Shown here piece by piece: positions 23,839 to 32,531 of a DNA stretch of 41,788 nucleotides. The stretch's first letter is position 1; the number at the start of each line of letters is the position of its first letter. The notes under the pieces were generated by a model. That model was not told the origin of the DNA and did not search any database. It saw only the letters and a program-made list of their open reading frames with translations. Both the position numbers and the translations under genes were made by a program. The stretch is from Flavobacteriaceae bacterium (lineage in GTDB: Bacteria > Bacteroidota > Bacteroidia > Flavobacteriales > Flavobacteriaceae). The stretch lies in assembly GCA_021647405.1 (NCBI GenBank), contig JAKIUU010000021.1, forward strand, positions 1-41,788, written 5' to 3'.

Positions 23839-24529
23839 CTGTTGTCAACTTTTCAATAAAACTTTCGATTGTTTCTGCATTTTCAACACTAAAACCTCCT
23901 ATTCTTGTACGCCGTAACGCACTTAAGTGTGCACCAGATTTTAGTGCCAAACCAAAATCGTGCGCCAAAGAGCGGATATAGGTTCCTTTACCACAAACCA
24001 CTTTAAAATCTATTTCGGGCATGTTTATTTGGGTTAATTCAAAAGACTTAATTTCTACTTTTCGCGATGCTATTTCTATAGTTTTACCCTCGCGAGCAAT
24101 AGTGTATAAGCGTTTACCGTCTTTTTGAATGGCCGAGAAAAGCGGCGGTTTTTGATCAATTATGCCTATAAAATTTTGAAGGGTGTTGCTAAGTAATCCT
24201 TCGTCAATATGTGCTGTTGGAAAGGTCTGATTGATTTCTGATTCTAAATCGCAGGATGCCGTTGTTGCGCCCAGAGTAAAAGTGCCTGTATAGGTTTTTT
24301 CTTGGGCTTGGTAAGTGTTAATTTGTTTGGTAAATTTTCCTGTACAAATTATAAGTAATCCAGTAGCTAAAGGGTCTAAAGTTCCGGCATGCCCAACTTT
24401 TATTTTTTTAAATCCAAACTTTTTTTTAATGGCAAATCGCAATTTATTAACCACCTGAAAAGAGGTCCAGTTAAGAGGTTTGTCAATTAAAAGTACTTGT
24501 CCGTTTTGATAATCTTCGGCTGTCACCAT
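23834..24529 (-). CDS. truB: tRNA pseudouridine-55 synthase
   Basis: Makes pseudouridine 55 in the T-loop of tRNA. The 231-residue protein has the catalytic D52 in KVGHAGTLDPLATGLLI, preceded by IDKPLNWTSFQVVNKLR (15-31). YTGTFTLGATTASCDLESE and KPPLFSAIQKDGKRLY are further conserved motifs. The C-terminal PUA domain is short, as in many Bacteroidota. Its ATG shares a base with the uppP stop, so it is coupled to uppP. It converges on the threonine dehydrogenase gene with eight bases between stops. Confidence 0.97.
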   Translation of the reverse strand: MVTAEDYQNGQVLLIDKPLNWTSFQVVNKLRFAIKKKFGFKKIKVGHAGTLDPLATGLLIICTGKFTKQINTYQAQEKTYTGTFTLGATTASCDLESEINQTFPTAHIDEGLLSNTLQNFIGIIDQKPPLFSAIQKDGKRLYTIAREGKTIEIASRKVEIKSFELTQINMPEIDFKVVCGKGTYIRSLAHDFGLALKSGAHLSALRRTRIGGFSVENAETIESFIEKLTTD

Positions 24530-25323
24530 TAAATCATGCTTAAAGGATAAAAATAGTTTATTATTAAGATAACAAGCCCAATAGTGATGCGGTAGTACCC
24601 AAAAATTTTAAATCCATTTTTACTTAAAAAGCTTATAAATGATTTGATGGCAAACATGGCGACTAAAAAAGCCACAATATTACCTATCAGTAACAAATTT
24701 ATTTGTTCTGAAGACAGTACAAATCCGTCTTGATAATAATCGAACAATTTTTTAGCCGTTGCCCCAAACATAGTGGGTACAGCGAGGAAAAATGAAAATT
24801 CGGCTGCTGTTTTTCTATTTATTTTTTGGCTCATTCCACCCACAATAGACGCGCCACTTCTAGACACGCCAGGTATCATGGCAATGGTTTGAAAAAAACC
24901 AATTTTTAAAGCGGTTAAATAACTAATCTGGTCATTGTTTGGAGCTGTTTCTGACGATTTAAACCACCTATCTACCTTGAGTAAAATAAATCCGCCAATA
25001 ACCAAAGAAATAGCAACAGTAATAGGACTTTCTAAAAGTTCATCAATAACATCATTTAGGAGTAAGCCCAAGACAACGGCAGGTAAAAAGGCTACTAAAA
25101 GTTTAAGATAAAAATCAACACTCTGAAAAAAACGTTTGAAATACAATACCACGACTGATAGTATGGCACCCAATTGTATGACGATGGTAAACAGTTTTGT
25201 AAAACCATCGCTGGCAATCCCCATAAACGAAGAGGTTATAATCATATGCCCTGTTGATGACACAGGAAGATATTCGGTAATACCTTCGATTATTGCCAAC
25301 AAAATAGCTTGTAAATAGTTCAT
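24529..25323 (-). CDS. uppP: Undecaprenyl-diphosphatase UppP (BacA)
   Basis: A 264-residue inner-membrane phosphatase that recycles undecaprenyl diphosphate for peptidoglycan and glycan synthesis. It has about eight membrane segments and the two family motifs: EGITEYLPVSSTGH (13-26) with the acidic and histidine residues, and PGVSRSGASIVGG (about 155-167) with the conserved Ser-Arg-Ser. It stands 25 bases downstream of the DUF3098 gene and is coupled to truB. Confidence 0.97.
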   Translation of the reverse strand: MNYLQAILLAIIEGITEYLPVSSTGHMIITSSFMGIASDGFTKLFTIVIQLGAILSVVVLYFKRFFQSVDFYLKLLVAFLPAVVLGLLLNDVIDELLESPITVAISLVIGGFILLKVDRWFKSSETAPNNDQISYLTALKIGFFQTIAMIPGVSRSGASIVGGMSQKINRKTAAEFSFFLAVPTMFGATAKKLFDYYQDGFVLSSEQINLLLIGNIVAFLVAMFAIKSFISFLSKNGFKIFGYYRITIGLVILIINYFYPLSMI

Positions 25324-25348
25324 TTTTAAAAGTTGAGCTAGGTAATTG

Positions 25349-25606
25349 TTATTTCTTTTTAGGATTGGCTAAAATGGCAAATATTTGAATTCCTAAGCCA
25401 ATTAAAACAAGTGTAGGAGCCAATCTTATACGTCTGGGGCTAAAAATCTCTTCATTAAAAGTATCGGGGCTACTGCTACTGCCACCAGACATTAGAATAA
25501 AACCGACAGCAATAAAAACAATGCCTACAAGCATAATTTGGTAATTGCGTTTGCCAAATAAAAATTTATTTTCCGGTTTATTGTTTGTCTTGCTTTTTTT
25601 TGTCAT
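25349..25606 (-). CDS. DUF3098 small membrane protein
   Basis: An 85-residue protein with a basic N-terminus (MTKKSKTNNKPENKFLFGKR), then two membrane segments (IMLVGIVFIAVGFILMSGG and LAPTLVLIGLGIQIFAILA) joined by a short loop SSPDTFNEEIFSPRR. The DUF3098 family is found next to ftsX in Bacteroidota. The position 10 bases after ftsX suggests a role in division or wall synthesis, but no function is known. Confidence 0.87.
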   Translation of the reverse strand: MTKKSKTNNKPENKFLFGKRNYQIMLVGIVFIAVGFILMSGGSSSSPDTFNEEIFSPRRIRLAPTLVLIGLGIQIFAILANPKKK

Positions 25607-25616
25607 AGGTGTAATT

Positions 25617-26495
25617 TTAATAAAATAAATCGTTAGAGCGCAAATTTAAAAAACGTTGGGCGGCAAAAAAAGTACTGAGCCAAGTAATTAAAAAACTAAA
25701 TATAAAAATGCTCCCAAGGACAATTCCTAAAAGGATTTTATCATCTAAAATATGTAAAATGGGTATGTATTTATCAATATAGTAAACTACAATACCCAAA
25801 CCGATATTGGCAATAAAAGCGCCTAAAAAACCCAGTTTAATACTCCGCCAAATAAAAGGGCGGCGTATAAATCCTTTGGTAGCCCCAACCATTTGCATGG
25901 TTTTAATAATAAATCGTTTGGCATAAACAGATAATCTGATAGAACTATTTATCAAAAGCACAGAAAAAAATGTAAATACAGTACTTATAATGAGTATCCA
26001 AAGGCTGATGGTAGTGAGGTTTTTTGTTAATAAATTAATCAGAGGTTTGTCATAAGTCACATCGTCAATAAACATTTTTTTGTTGATGGCTGTAGCGATG
26101 CTGTCAATTTTAGCAGGCGTTACATAATCAGCTTTTAAGCGCAAGCTTATGGCATTTTGTAATGGATTATACCCCAGATATTCTACAAAATCTTCGCCAG
26201 TTGAAGCCATAAGGTCTTTGGCGGCTTGTTTTTTTGAAATAAAATGGACGCTTTTGCTGAAATGGGCTTTTTTTAACTGATTTTGAAGCGCATTTATAGA
26301 ATCTTTTTCTGCGCTATTTTTGATAAAAATAGTGAGGGTAATTTTCTCTTTTAAAATATCACTTCCTTTTTTTGTATTGATTATAAGCAGCCCTAAAATA
26401 CCTACCATAAAAAGAACCAAGCTTATACTAATGACCACAGAAATATAGGAAGACCTTAATCTGCGTTTTTGATAAGTTTCGAATGAAGCACTCAT
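25617..26495 (-). CDS. ftsX: Cell-division ABC transporter permease FtsX
   Basis: A 292-residue membrane protein with the FtsX topology: one N-terminal membrane segment (ISISLVLFMVGILGLLII), a periplasmic domain of about 110 residues (residues 45-160), and three C-terminal segments. The C-terminal half contains FIIKTMQMVGATKGFIRRPF, the typical coupling helix to the ATPase FtsE. FtsEX activates wall hydrolases at division, and an M23 peptidase with coiled coil lies elsewhere in the window (4776). ftsE is not here. It leads ftsX-DUF3098-uppP-truB after mce. Confidence 0.95.
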   Translation of the reverse strand: MSASFETYQKRRLRSSYISVVISISLVLFMVGILGLLIINTKKGSDILKEKITLTIFIKNSAEKDSINALQNQLKKAHFSKSVHFISKKQAAKDLMASTGEDFVEYLGYNPLQNAISLRLKADYVTPAKIDSIATAINKKMFIDDVTYDKPLINLLTKNLTTISLWILIISTVFTFFSVLLINSSIRLSVYAKRFIIKTMQMVGATKGFIRRPFIWRSIKLGFLGAFIANIGLGIVVYYIDKYIPILHILDDKILLGIVLGSIFIFSFLITWLSTFFAAQRFLNLRSNDLFY

Positions 26496-26530
26496 ATATA
26501 TCTATGAAATTGATGCAATATACTAATTAT

Positions 26531-26932
26531 TTACGGTAAATCTTGACAGAGTTCTATCAAAACGCCATGGGTGTTTTTGGGGTGTATAAAAGCTACTAAC
26601 TTGTTGTCGGCACCACGTTTGGGTTCTGTGTTAATAACGGTAAAGCCTTCCTTTTCTAGTCTTACAATTTCTGCCTTTATATCGTCAACAGCAAAGGCAA
26701 CATGATGAATGCCCTCGCCTCTTTTTGCTATAAATTTAGCGATGGGACTTGAGTCATTTGTAGCTTCGAGAAGTTCAATTTTAGATTCTCCAACTTTAAA
26801 AAAAGCCGTTTTTACGCCTTCGCTTTCTACGTGTTCTGTTTTGTAGCTAGATACTCCCAAAAGCTTTTTGTAAAGCGTATCGGCAGTATTTAAATCATTT
26901 ACGGCTATACCAATATGTTCAATTTTTTTCAT
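26531..26932 (-). CDS. mce: Methylmalonyl-CoA epimerase
   Basis: A 133-residue vicinal-oxygen-chelate enzyme that interconverts the two epimers of methylmalonyl-CoA, linking propionate metabolism and succinyl-CoA. Conserved stretches are KIEHIGIAVNDLNTADTLYK (H at about 5 binds metal), GEGIHHVAFAVDD (histidine near 77) and the C-terminal NTHGVLIELCQ (glutamate ligand). I chose the ATG at 26932 over an upstream start at 26956, because the -7 box is at 26954-26961. It is first in the operon with ftsX. Confidence 0.95.
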   Translation of the reverse strand: MKKIEHIGIAVNDLNTADTLYKKLLGVSSYKTEHVESEGVKTAFFKVGESKIELLEATNDSSPIAKFIAKRGEGIHHVAFAVDDIKAEIVRLEKEGFTVINTEPKRGADNKLVAFIHPKNTHGVLIELCQDLP

Positions 26933-26953
26933 TAAAAAATATATCTGTAGCAA

Positions 26954-26961
26954 CAAAAATA
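26954..26961 (-). promoter_or_regulatory. -7 box for mce-ftsX-DUF3098-uppP-truB
   Basis: The minus strand reads TATTTTTG, a consensus match 21 bases upstream of the mce ATG at 26932. Confidence 0.5.
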
Positions 26962-26976
26962 AACATTATTAATGAT

Positions 26977-26984
26977 TACTTTTG
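26977..26984 (+). promoter_or_regulatory. -7 box for rbfA and permease
   Basis: TACTTTTG ends four bases before the rbfA ATG at 26989. Transcription would start at or just inside the start codon, suggesting a leaderless transcript. It is divergent from the mce promoter 23 bases away. Confidence 0.5.
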
Positions 26985-26988
26985 CAAA

Positions 26989-27381
26989 ATGGAAACGAAT
27001 CGACAAAAAAAAATTGCGGGTGTTATTCAAAAGGATTTGGCTATTCTCTTGCAAAATGATGCACGTAATGGCATGCCTGGTGTAATTTTATCGGTAACCA
27101 AGGTAAGTGTTACAACAGATTTAAGTATTGCAAAAGTATTTTTAAGCATTTTTCCAAACGATAAATGCAAACTTATTTTAGAAGGTATTAAGGCCAATGC
27201 ACCGCAAATAAAACACCAAATAGCCTTGCGTACAAAGCATCAGTTGCGCCGCATGCCAGAACTTACATTTTTTTTAGACGACACCCTAGATTATATTGAA
27301 ACCATTGATGTCGCTTTGCGCGGAGAGGATGGAAATCCGATAAAAGATTCCAGTATTTTACCAAGACGTAAAAAGATTTAA
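26989..27381 (+). CDS. rbfA: Ribosome-binding factor A
   Basis: A 130-residue KH-like protein that helps mature the 30S subunit by binding pre-16S rRNA. The start METNRQKKIAGVIQKDLAIL is the usual N-terminus, followed by VTKVSVTTDLSIAKVFLSIF and the basic LRTKHQLRRMPELTFFLDDT. The C-terminal extension is short. It has almost no leader. The downstream permease starts two bases after its stop. Confidence 0.97.
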   Translation: METNRQKKIAGVIQKDLAILLQNDARNGMPGVILSVTKVSVTTDLSIAKVFLSIFPNDKCKLILEGIKANAPQIKHQIALRTKHQLRRMPELTFFLDDTLDYIETIDVALRGEDGNPIKDSSILPRRKKI

Positions 27382-27382
27382 T

Positions 27383-28585
27383 TTGAATTTTCCGTTTTAC
27401 ATTGCCAAGCGCTATTTATTTTCTAAGAGCCGCAATACGACCATAAATATTATTACGCGTATTGCATTGGTAGGTGTTATTATTGGCACAATGGCTTTGT
27501 TTATTGTGCTGTCTGTTTTTTCAGGATTAAAAGCCTTTAATATCAATTTTATCAGTGCGGCAGACCCCGATTTAAGCCTAATCGCAACGCAAGGAAAATC
27601 TTTTGTTTTTACCGATAGTTTGGCAATAATGCTTGAAGACAAAGCCATCGCACATTACACAAAATATATTGATGAACGGGCTTTTTTTAGCTATCAGGAC
27701 AAACGTGTTATCGCTAATTTGAAAGGAGTTGACAGTGCTTTTGTAAACGTAATTAAATTAGATACCACAGTTTATGCAGGACATTGGTTGGATTATGGTG
27801 AATTAGATGAAACCATTGTTGGGAATCAGATTTCAAGGCAGTTAGGCATGCCTATAGATGATTTTATTAACCCGCTTAAAGTGTATGTGCCCAAACCTGG
27901 AAAGGGCTATATAAGCAATCCTAATAAAGCTTTTAAAATGTTGGCTTCTAGAGTAGTGGGTGCATTTTCTGTAACAGAAAATCTCGATAAAAAGTATGTG
28001 TTCAGCTCTTTAGAATTTGCGCAGGAGCTCCTCAATTATAAACCCAATCAAATAAGTGGTATTGCTCTGAAATTGCAAACAGATGTTGATCCCGATACCT
28101 ATGTAAGTATTTTACAGAAAAGATTAGGAAACACTTATAAAGTTAAAACGAGAACCCAACTAAATGCTGTTTTTTACAAAATGTTAAATACAGAAAATCT
28201 GGTATCATATTTAATCTTTACACTCATTGTAATCATTGCCATATTTAATGTTATTGGCGCTATTGTTATGATGATTTTAGACAAAAAAGAGCATCTTAAA
28301 ACTTTGTATAATTTAGGAACAACGCTTCCTCAGATTAAAAAGATATTTGTTTTACACGGACTGTTATTACAAGGTATTGGCATGTTAATAGGGCTTCTTT
28401 TAGGCATTATTTTGGTTGTCTTACAAATACATTTTGGTTTTTTGATGATAACTACAAATTTGGCTTATCCAGTTGTATTTAACATGGCTAACTTGCTAGT
28501 AGTTGTACTTACCATAACTTCTTTAGGTTATTTGGCAGCAAAATTAGCCAGCAATCGCATTGACGAAAAAGTTTTGGGCAATTAA
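27383..28585 (+). CDS. LolC/E-type (FtsX-like) ABC transporter permease
   Basis: A 400-residue membrane protein with one N-terminal segment (IITRIALVGVIIGTMALFIV), a periplasmic domain of about 230 residues, and three C-terminal segments. The last part has EHLKTLYNLGTTLPQIKKIF, the coupling helix of the LolC/LolE and MacB group. Lipoprotein transport is the likely job, but the ATPase and periplasmic partner genes are not here. It starts with TTG two bases after the rbfA stop. Its stop overlaps the convergent lytic transglycosylase stop (TTAA at 28582-28585). Confidence 0.88.
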   Translation: MNFPFYIAKRYLFSKSRNTTINIITRIALVGVIIGTMALFIVLSVFSGLKAFNINFISAADPDLSLIATQGKSFVFTDSLAIMLEDKAIAHYTKYIDERAFFSYQDKRVIANLKGVDSAFVNVIKLDTTVYAGHWLDYGELDETIVGNQISRQLGMPIDDFINPLKVYVPKPGKGYISNPNKAFKMLASRVVGAFSVTENLDKKYVFSSLEFAQELLNYKPNQISGIALKLQTDVDPDTYVSILQKRLGNTYKVKTRTQLNAVFYKMLNTENLVSYLIFTLIVIIAIFNVIGAIVMMILDKKEHLKTLYNLGTTLPQIKKIFVLHGLLLQGIGMLIGLLLGIILVVLQIHFGFLMITTNLAYPVVFNMANLLVVVLTITSLGYLAAKLASNRIDEKVLGN

Positions 28586-29490
28586 TTTTTAGGGAGTTTA
28601 ATGGTGTACTTTTTTCGCGACCTGTTATTTAAATGGTTTTCGCGTAACCACGGATTGTATAATTTGAGCGTCTTATAATTAAGTTTTAAACCTTTGGCAA
28701 AAAGGGCAATATTATGTATGGGGGTATCTACCATTACAGAGTAAGTAGGTATGGGGTAGTATAAATCGGAGGCATCAAAAATAAAACCGTATTTTTCAGG
28801 ATGCGTTAATATTTCTTTTACTGCGATAAGTCGGGGGATATACCTAGCCGTTTCATCGCCCACCAATAAATCGTAATAATTTGTCACTTTTTGTACTTTA
28901 ATTTTTCGTGCTATGCCGCTAATACCATTATTGTAAGAGGCTGCGGCAAGTGTCCATGTGCCAAACTTTTCTTTGGCTTTTAAGAGGTAATTGCAAGCTA
29001 CTTGGGTACTTAACTCAAGATTATAGCGCTCGTCAACATTGCTATTTACTTCTAACTTATCTTCTTTGGCTGTTGCTTTCATCAATTGCCAAAATCCTTT
29101 AGCCCCTTTTGGCGAGGTCACATTGTGCAAGCCACTTTCAATTACGGCTAAATATTTAAAATCTTCTGGAATTCCATTTTTTTTCAGGATGGGTAAAATA
29201 ATAGGAAAGTATTTACGGGCATGCTTTATTAAGAGCAAACCATTTGATTGCCAATAGGTATTTACCAATAATTCCCTGTCCATGCGTTCTCTAATATCTG
29301 GTTTATTAATGGGAATTAACTCGCCTGCAAAATTTAAGTTTTCGGGTAATTTAATGGCTTTAATTTTATAGGTATCGCTTGTGTATTTTGGACCTGTATA
29401 CACTATAGCCTTATCGGATGTGGCATTTATAAATATAAAAACAATCAGTATTAAACTTAAAATAATGTTTAAAGAAGAGACGTTTTTCAT
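28582..29490 (-). CDS. Lytic transglycosylase, MltD/SLT-type
   Basis: A 302-residue exported murein lytic enzyme. One N-terminal hydrophobic segment anchors or exports it. The SLT domain lies at about 80-215, with catalytic glutamate in YLAVIESGLHNV, then GAKGFWQLMKATAKE, and the LAAASYNNGISG motif. The C-terminus (SVMVDTPIHNIALFAKGL... KYTIKLPKN) looks like a degenerate LysM module. It cuts glycan strands between MurNAc and GlcNAc. It is last of the mtaB operon. Confidence 0.9.
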   Translation of the reverse strand: MKNVSSLNIILSLILIVFIFINATSDKAIVYTGPKYTSDTYKIKAIKLPENLNFAGELIPINKPDIRERMDRELLVNTYWQSNGLLLIKHARKYFPIILPILKKNGIPEDFKYLAVIESGLHNVTSPKGAKGFWQLMKATAKEDKLEVNSNVDERYNLELSTQVACNYLLKAKEKFGTWTLAAASYNNGISGIARKIKVQKVTNYYDLLVGDETARYIPRLIAVKEILTHPEKYGFIFDASDLYYPIPTYSVMVDTPIHNIALFAKGLKLNYKTLKLYNPWLRENHLNNRSRKKYTIKLPKN

Positions 29491-29501
29491 TGTGAATTTT
29501 G

Positions 29502-30041
29502 TTAGAATGGGCTGTTAAACGAACTAAAATCAAGACCTTTTAAGTCTTTTTTAGAAAGTGTAGGATGCGAAACTTCCCAATCTATATTTAATGTTTTGTC
29601 GTTCCAAAGCAAAGAAACTTCCGAAGTTGGATTGTAATAATCAGAGCATTTGTAATTTATAATGGTGTTGTTGGCTAAAGTTACAAAACCATGTGCAAAA
29701 CCAACAGGAATGTACAATTGGTGTTTATTGTCTTGATTGAGGGCAATTTTAAAATGTTGCCCGTAGGTTTTAGATTCTTTTCTTAAGTCAACTACAACAT
29801 CTAAAATACGCCCACTAATAACACGGATTAATTTGGCTTGTCCAAATGGAGGCTTTTGAAAGTGTAAACCACGAAGTACACCTTTTTCAGAGCAAGATTC
29901 GTTGTCTTGTACAAAGTCATCTTGTATTGTTTTTTTTATTTTCTCTTTGTTGTAACTTTCGAGAAAATACCCGCGATTATCTTTGAATACAGCTGGTTTT
30001 ATAATAAAAAGCCCTTCTAAAGGCGTTGTAGTTATGGTCAT
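29502..30041 (-). CDS. rfbC: dTDP-4-dehydrorhamnose 3,5-epimerase
   Basis: Converts dTDP-4-keto-6-deoxyglucose to dTDP-4-keto-L-rhamnose in the third-last step of L-rhamnose activation. The 179-residue cupin has GVLRGLHFQKPPFGQAKLIR, with its conserved histidine, and DVVVDLRKESKTYGQHF, and LYIPVGFAHGFVTLANNTI. I chose the ATG at 30041 (MTITTTPLEGLF) over the upstream start at 30068. The other rhamnose genes rfbA, rfbB and rfbD are absent here. It sits between the hydrolase and lytic transglycosylase genes. Confidence 0.95.
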   Translation of the reverse strand: MTITTTPLEGLFIIKPAVFKDNRGYFLESYNKEKIKKTIQDDFVQDNESCSEKGVLRGLHFQKPPFGQAKLIRVISGRILDVVVDLRKESKTYGQHFKIALNQDNKHQLYIPVGFAHGFVTLANNTIINYKCSDYYNPTSEVSLLWNDKTLNIDWEVSHPTLSKKDLKGLDFSSFNSPF

Positions 30042-30091
30042 GAATTTAGGATGCGATTTGGAATTCAAATTAAGGCTTAAAGGTAAAAAAG

Positions 30092-30751
30092 TTAAACCAT
30101 ATCACATAAAATTCTACTTATTTCTTTTGCCTTATTTAAAATCATGATATGCGTACCTTCTTTAATAGAGATATAGTTAGAAATGTATTTGACAGGAAAG
30201 ACACCATCGGCCTCACCATGAATGTGAAATAAATTAGACGTTTTGTAGTTTTTTTTCCAGTGTAGAATGTTGTGGAAAGCCCAATCTAAATACCGGGCAT
30301 CAGAAAAAGCCAAATATTTTTCGTAAAGAGCCACTTTCCTTTTAACACTGTCTCCAAAATTTTTCTTTGCAAAGACCTTAATTGACTTTAAATATTTTGT
30401 GGGAAAAAGTTTATAGATGCCCGTGTTTTTAGCAAATCCCATTCTGTTCGGAAATTCTTTTTCGCTTTTAACACTCGAAATAATGACAACAGCATTGCAG
30501 TTAATGTGACTTGCCATTTCTTGAACCATAATACCGCCAAAAGAAACCCCTACCAAAATAGGATTGGGTTCTTTTATCTCCATACATAAACGCTGTGCAT
30601 AATTAGAAATACTCTCTTCAATACTTATCGGTATAAGCCATTTTAAAAAGTGACATTCGTATTTGTCTTTGGGCAGTTCTAAATATTCAAATATCTGCGG
30701 GCTGGCTGCCAAGCCAGGCATAAAATAGATATGCTTTTTTTTTTGTACCAC
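30092..30751 (-). CDS. Small alpha/beta hydrolase
   Basis: A 219-residue protein with the hydrolase fold. The nucleophile is S70 in LVGVSFGGIMVQEMA (the GxSxGG elbow), the acid is likely the Asp in HGEADGVFPVKYI and the histidine is in KEGTHIMILNKA near the C-terminus. All three are present, so it is probably active as an esterase or thioesterase. There is no signal peptide. The start shares a base with the mtaB stop, hence coupling. The substrate cannot be predicted. Confidence 0.85.
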   Translation of the reverse strand: MVQKKKHIYFMPGLAASPQIFEYLELPKDKYECHFLKWLIPISIEESISNYAQRLCMEIKEPNPILVGVSFGGIMVQEMASHINCNAVVIISSVKSEKEFPNRMGFAKNTGIYKLFPTKYLKSIKVFAKKNFGDSVKRKVALYEKYLAFSDARYLDWAFHNILHWKKNYKTSNLFHIHGEADGVFPVKYISNYISIKEGTHIMILNKAKEISRILCDMV

Positions 30752-32109
30752 TATAATTGTATTATTTTTGATTCGGTTTTGACATTTACTGTTTCCAAAT
30801 ACTCAAAGAGAACAGCCCCATCGGTGTCTATTTTTTTGAGTTTTATTTTGTGTAAAGTATTTATCAAATCAGGATTATAAGCTGTTTTAACTTTGACGTA
30901 GTTTTCAGTAAAACCATGCATAAAGCCATCTTTATTATCGGCTTCAAACAAAACAGTTAGACTGTTGCCAATCTGACTTTCATAAAAAGCACGTCGTTTT
31001 TTAACCGACAAACCTCTGAGCATTTTACTGCGTTTACGGCGCACATTTATCGGGACAACCCCATCCATTAAAACAGCCTCGGTATTGGGGCGTTCAGAAT
31101 AAGTAAAGACATGTAAATATGAGATATCCAATGTATTTAAAAAATTATATGTTTCCAAAAATAGGGCATCGGTTTCACCTGGAAAACCTACAATAACATC
31201 AACACCAATACAGGCATGGGGCATGCTCTTTTTTATTTGTGCCACTCGGTTTACATAAGTATCTTTTAAATAACGGCGTTTCATTAACTTGAGTAATGCA
31301 TCGCTTCCGCTCTGAAGTGGTATGTGAAAATGAGGCACAAAACTATTTGATTGCGCTACAAAACGTATGGTTTCGTCTTTTAATAAGTTAGGCTCAATAG
31401 ACGAAATACGCAAGCGGCTAATACCTTCAACATTATCCAAAGCTTTGACCAAATCTAAAAAAGTATGTGCGTGTTTTTTATCGCCCAATTCACCTTTGCC
31501 ATAATCGCCAATATTAACCCCCGTTAGCACGATTTCTTTTATGCCTTTACCGGCGATAATTTTTGCATTATTTATCACATTTTTCAAAGTGTCGCTTCGC
31601 GAAATACCTCTTGCCAATGGAATTGTGCAATAAGTACATTTATAATCGCAACCATCTTGTACTTTTAGAAAGGCACGGGTTCTGTCGCCAAAAGAATAGG
31701 CACTTTCGTAACTGTTGGCTTCTTCAATTTCGCAAGCGTGAACAGTACCCATATCGTTTTTTGTTAAATCGTTTATGTAATGGGTTACTTTAAATTTTTC
31801 TGTGGCGCCCAATACCAAATCAACACCATCTACTTGCGCTAAGGCTTCGGGGCTCAATTGTGCATAACAACCAACGGCAATTACAAAAGCTTTTGGATTT
31901 TGTTTTAAACACTGTTTTACAATTGTTTTAAAACGCTTGTCGGCATTTTCAGTTACCGAACAGGTATTGATTACGTAAATATCAGCATGGGTCTCAAAGG
32001 CAACACGTTCAAAGCCTTCGCCATTGAATTGTCTTGCAATGGTAGAGGTTTCAGAAAAATTTAGTTTGCATCCTAAAGTATAAAAAGCAACTTTGTTTTG
32101 TGTGTCCAT
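30751..32109 (-). CDS. mtaB: tRNA (N6-threonylcarbamoyladenosine-2-methylthio)transferase MtaB
   Basis: Adds a methylthio group to t6A37 of tRNAs reading ANN codons. From the ATG at 32109 the protein has 452 residues. The N-terminal UPF0004 domain binds a 4Fe-4S cluster with cysteines in TLGCKLNFSE, VINTCSVTENADKR and IAVGCYAQLSPE. The radical-SAM motif C-x3-C-x2-C is in DGCDYKCTYCTIPLARG. A TRAM-like region closes the protein. A start at 32157 would lie upstream of the -7 box at 32131-32138 and is rejected. First gene of a four-gene operon. Confidence 0.96.
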   Translation of the reverse strand: MDTQNKVAFYTLGCKLNFSETSTIARQFNGEGFERVAFETHADIYVINTCSVTENADKRFKTIVKQCLKQNPKAFVIAVGCYAQLSPEALAQVDGVDLVLGATEKFKVTHYINDLTKNDMGTVHACEIEEANSYESAYSFGDRTRAFLKVQDGCDYKCTYCTIPLARGISRSDTLKNVINNAKIIAGKGIKEIVLTGVNIGDYGKGELGDKKHAHTFLDLVKALDNVEGISRLRISSIEPNLLKDETIRFVAQSNSFVPHFHIPLQSGSDALLKLMKRRYLKDTYVNRVAQIKKSMPHACIGVDVIVGFPGETDALFLETYNFLNTLDISYLHVFTYSERPNTEAVLMDGVVPINVRRKRSKMLRGLSVKKRRAFYESQIGNSLTVLFEADNKDGFMHGFTENYVKVKTAYNPDLINTLHKIKLKKIDTDGAVLFEYLETVNVKTESKIIQL

Positions 32110-32130
32110 TACCGTATATTTACAGGATTG

Positions 32131-32138
32131 CAAATTTA
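32131..32138 (-). promoter_or_regulatory. -7 box for the mtaB operon
   Basis: The minus strand reads TAAATTTG, a consensus match 21 bases upstream of the mtaB ATG at 32109. Confidence 0.5.
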
Positions 32139-32163
32139 CAATAATAATATTATTCATCGCTTT

Positions 32164-32217
32164 ATGATTGCTGTTTTTGAGACTGAAAGACTAATTATTA
32201 GAAAATTGATATTGTGA
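32164..32217 (+). pseudogene. 5' remnant of a GNAT acetyltransferase gene
   Basis: An ATG opens a 17-residue reading frame MIAVFETERLIIRKLIL and then stops (TGA at 32215-32217). ETERLIIRKL is the hallmark start of RimJ/RimL-like GNAT N-acetyltransferases, which are about 170-180 residues long. Nothing of the acetyl-CoA-binding part follows, because the next gene begins at GTG 32214. It looks like the residue of a deletion that removed most of the enzyme. The alternative that the peptide is a leader or chance is less likely given the motif. Confidence 0.55.
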
Positions 32218-32531
32218 TTGTTATTACACCAAAGCCACCTTATTATGCTGTCATTTTTTCGACTTTACGCACAGATATTGATGAAGGATATATTGAAACA
32301 GCCCATAGAATGGAAACATTGGCGCAAAAACAAAAAGGCTACTTGAGAATTGAATCTGTAAGAAATGAGTTTGGAATAACGGTGTCTTATTGGAAAAGTT
32401 TGGAAGCCATTCAGCGATGGAAAAACAATATAGAACACACTTTAGCACGTAAAAAAGGTAAAGAATTGTGGTATAAAAAATACCAACTGCGAATTTGTAA
32501 AGTAGAATATGATTATGGCTTTGAAAAATAG
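32214..32531 (+). CDS. Antibiotic biosynthesis monooxygenase (ABM)-domain protein
   Basis: A 105-residue protein of the ferredoxin-like dimeric alpha-beta barrel fold. It has YYAVIFSTLRTDIDEGYIE, then MAETLAQKQKGYL-like helix text (residues 30-45: HRMETLAQKQKGYLRIES), and ISVSYWKSLEAIQRWKNNIEH, where SYWKSLEAIQRW is the family signature. Homologues include small monooxygenases and DUF-type heme- or quinone-handling proteins. It begins with GTG at 32214, inside the GNAT remnant. The next gene overlaps its end. Substrate unknown. Confidence 0.85.
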   Translation: MIVITPKPPYYAVIFSTLRTDIDEGYIETAHRMETLAQKQKGYLRIESVRNEFGITVSYWKSLEAIQRWKNNIEHTLARKKGKELWYKKYQLRICKVEYDYGFEK

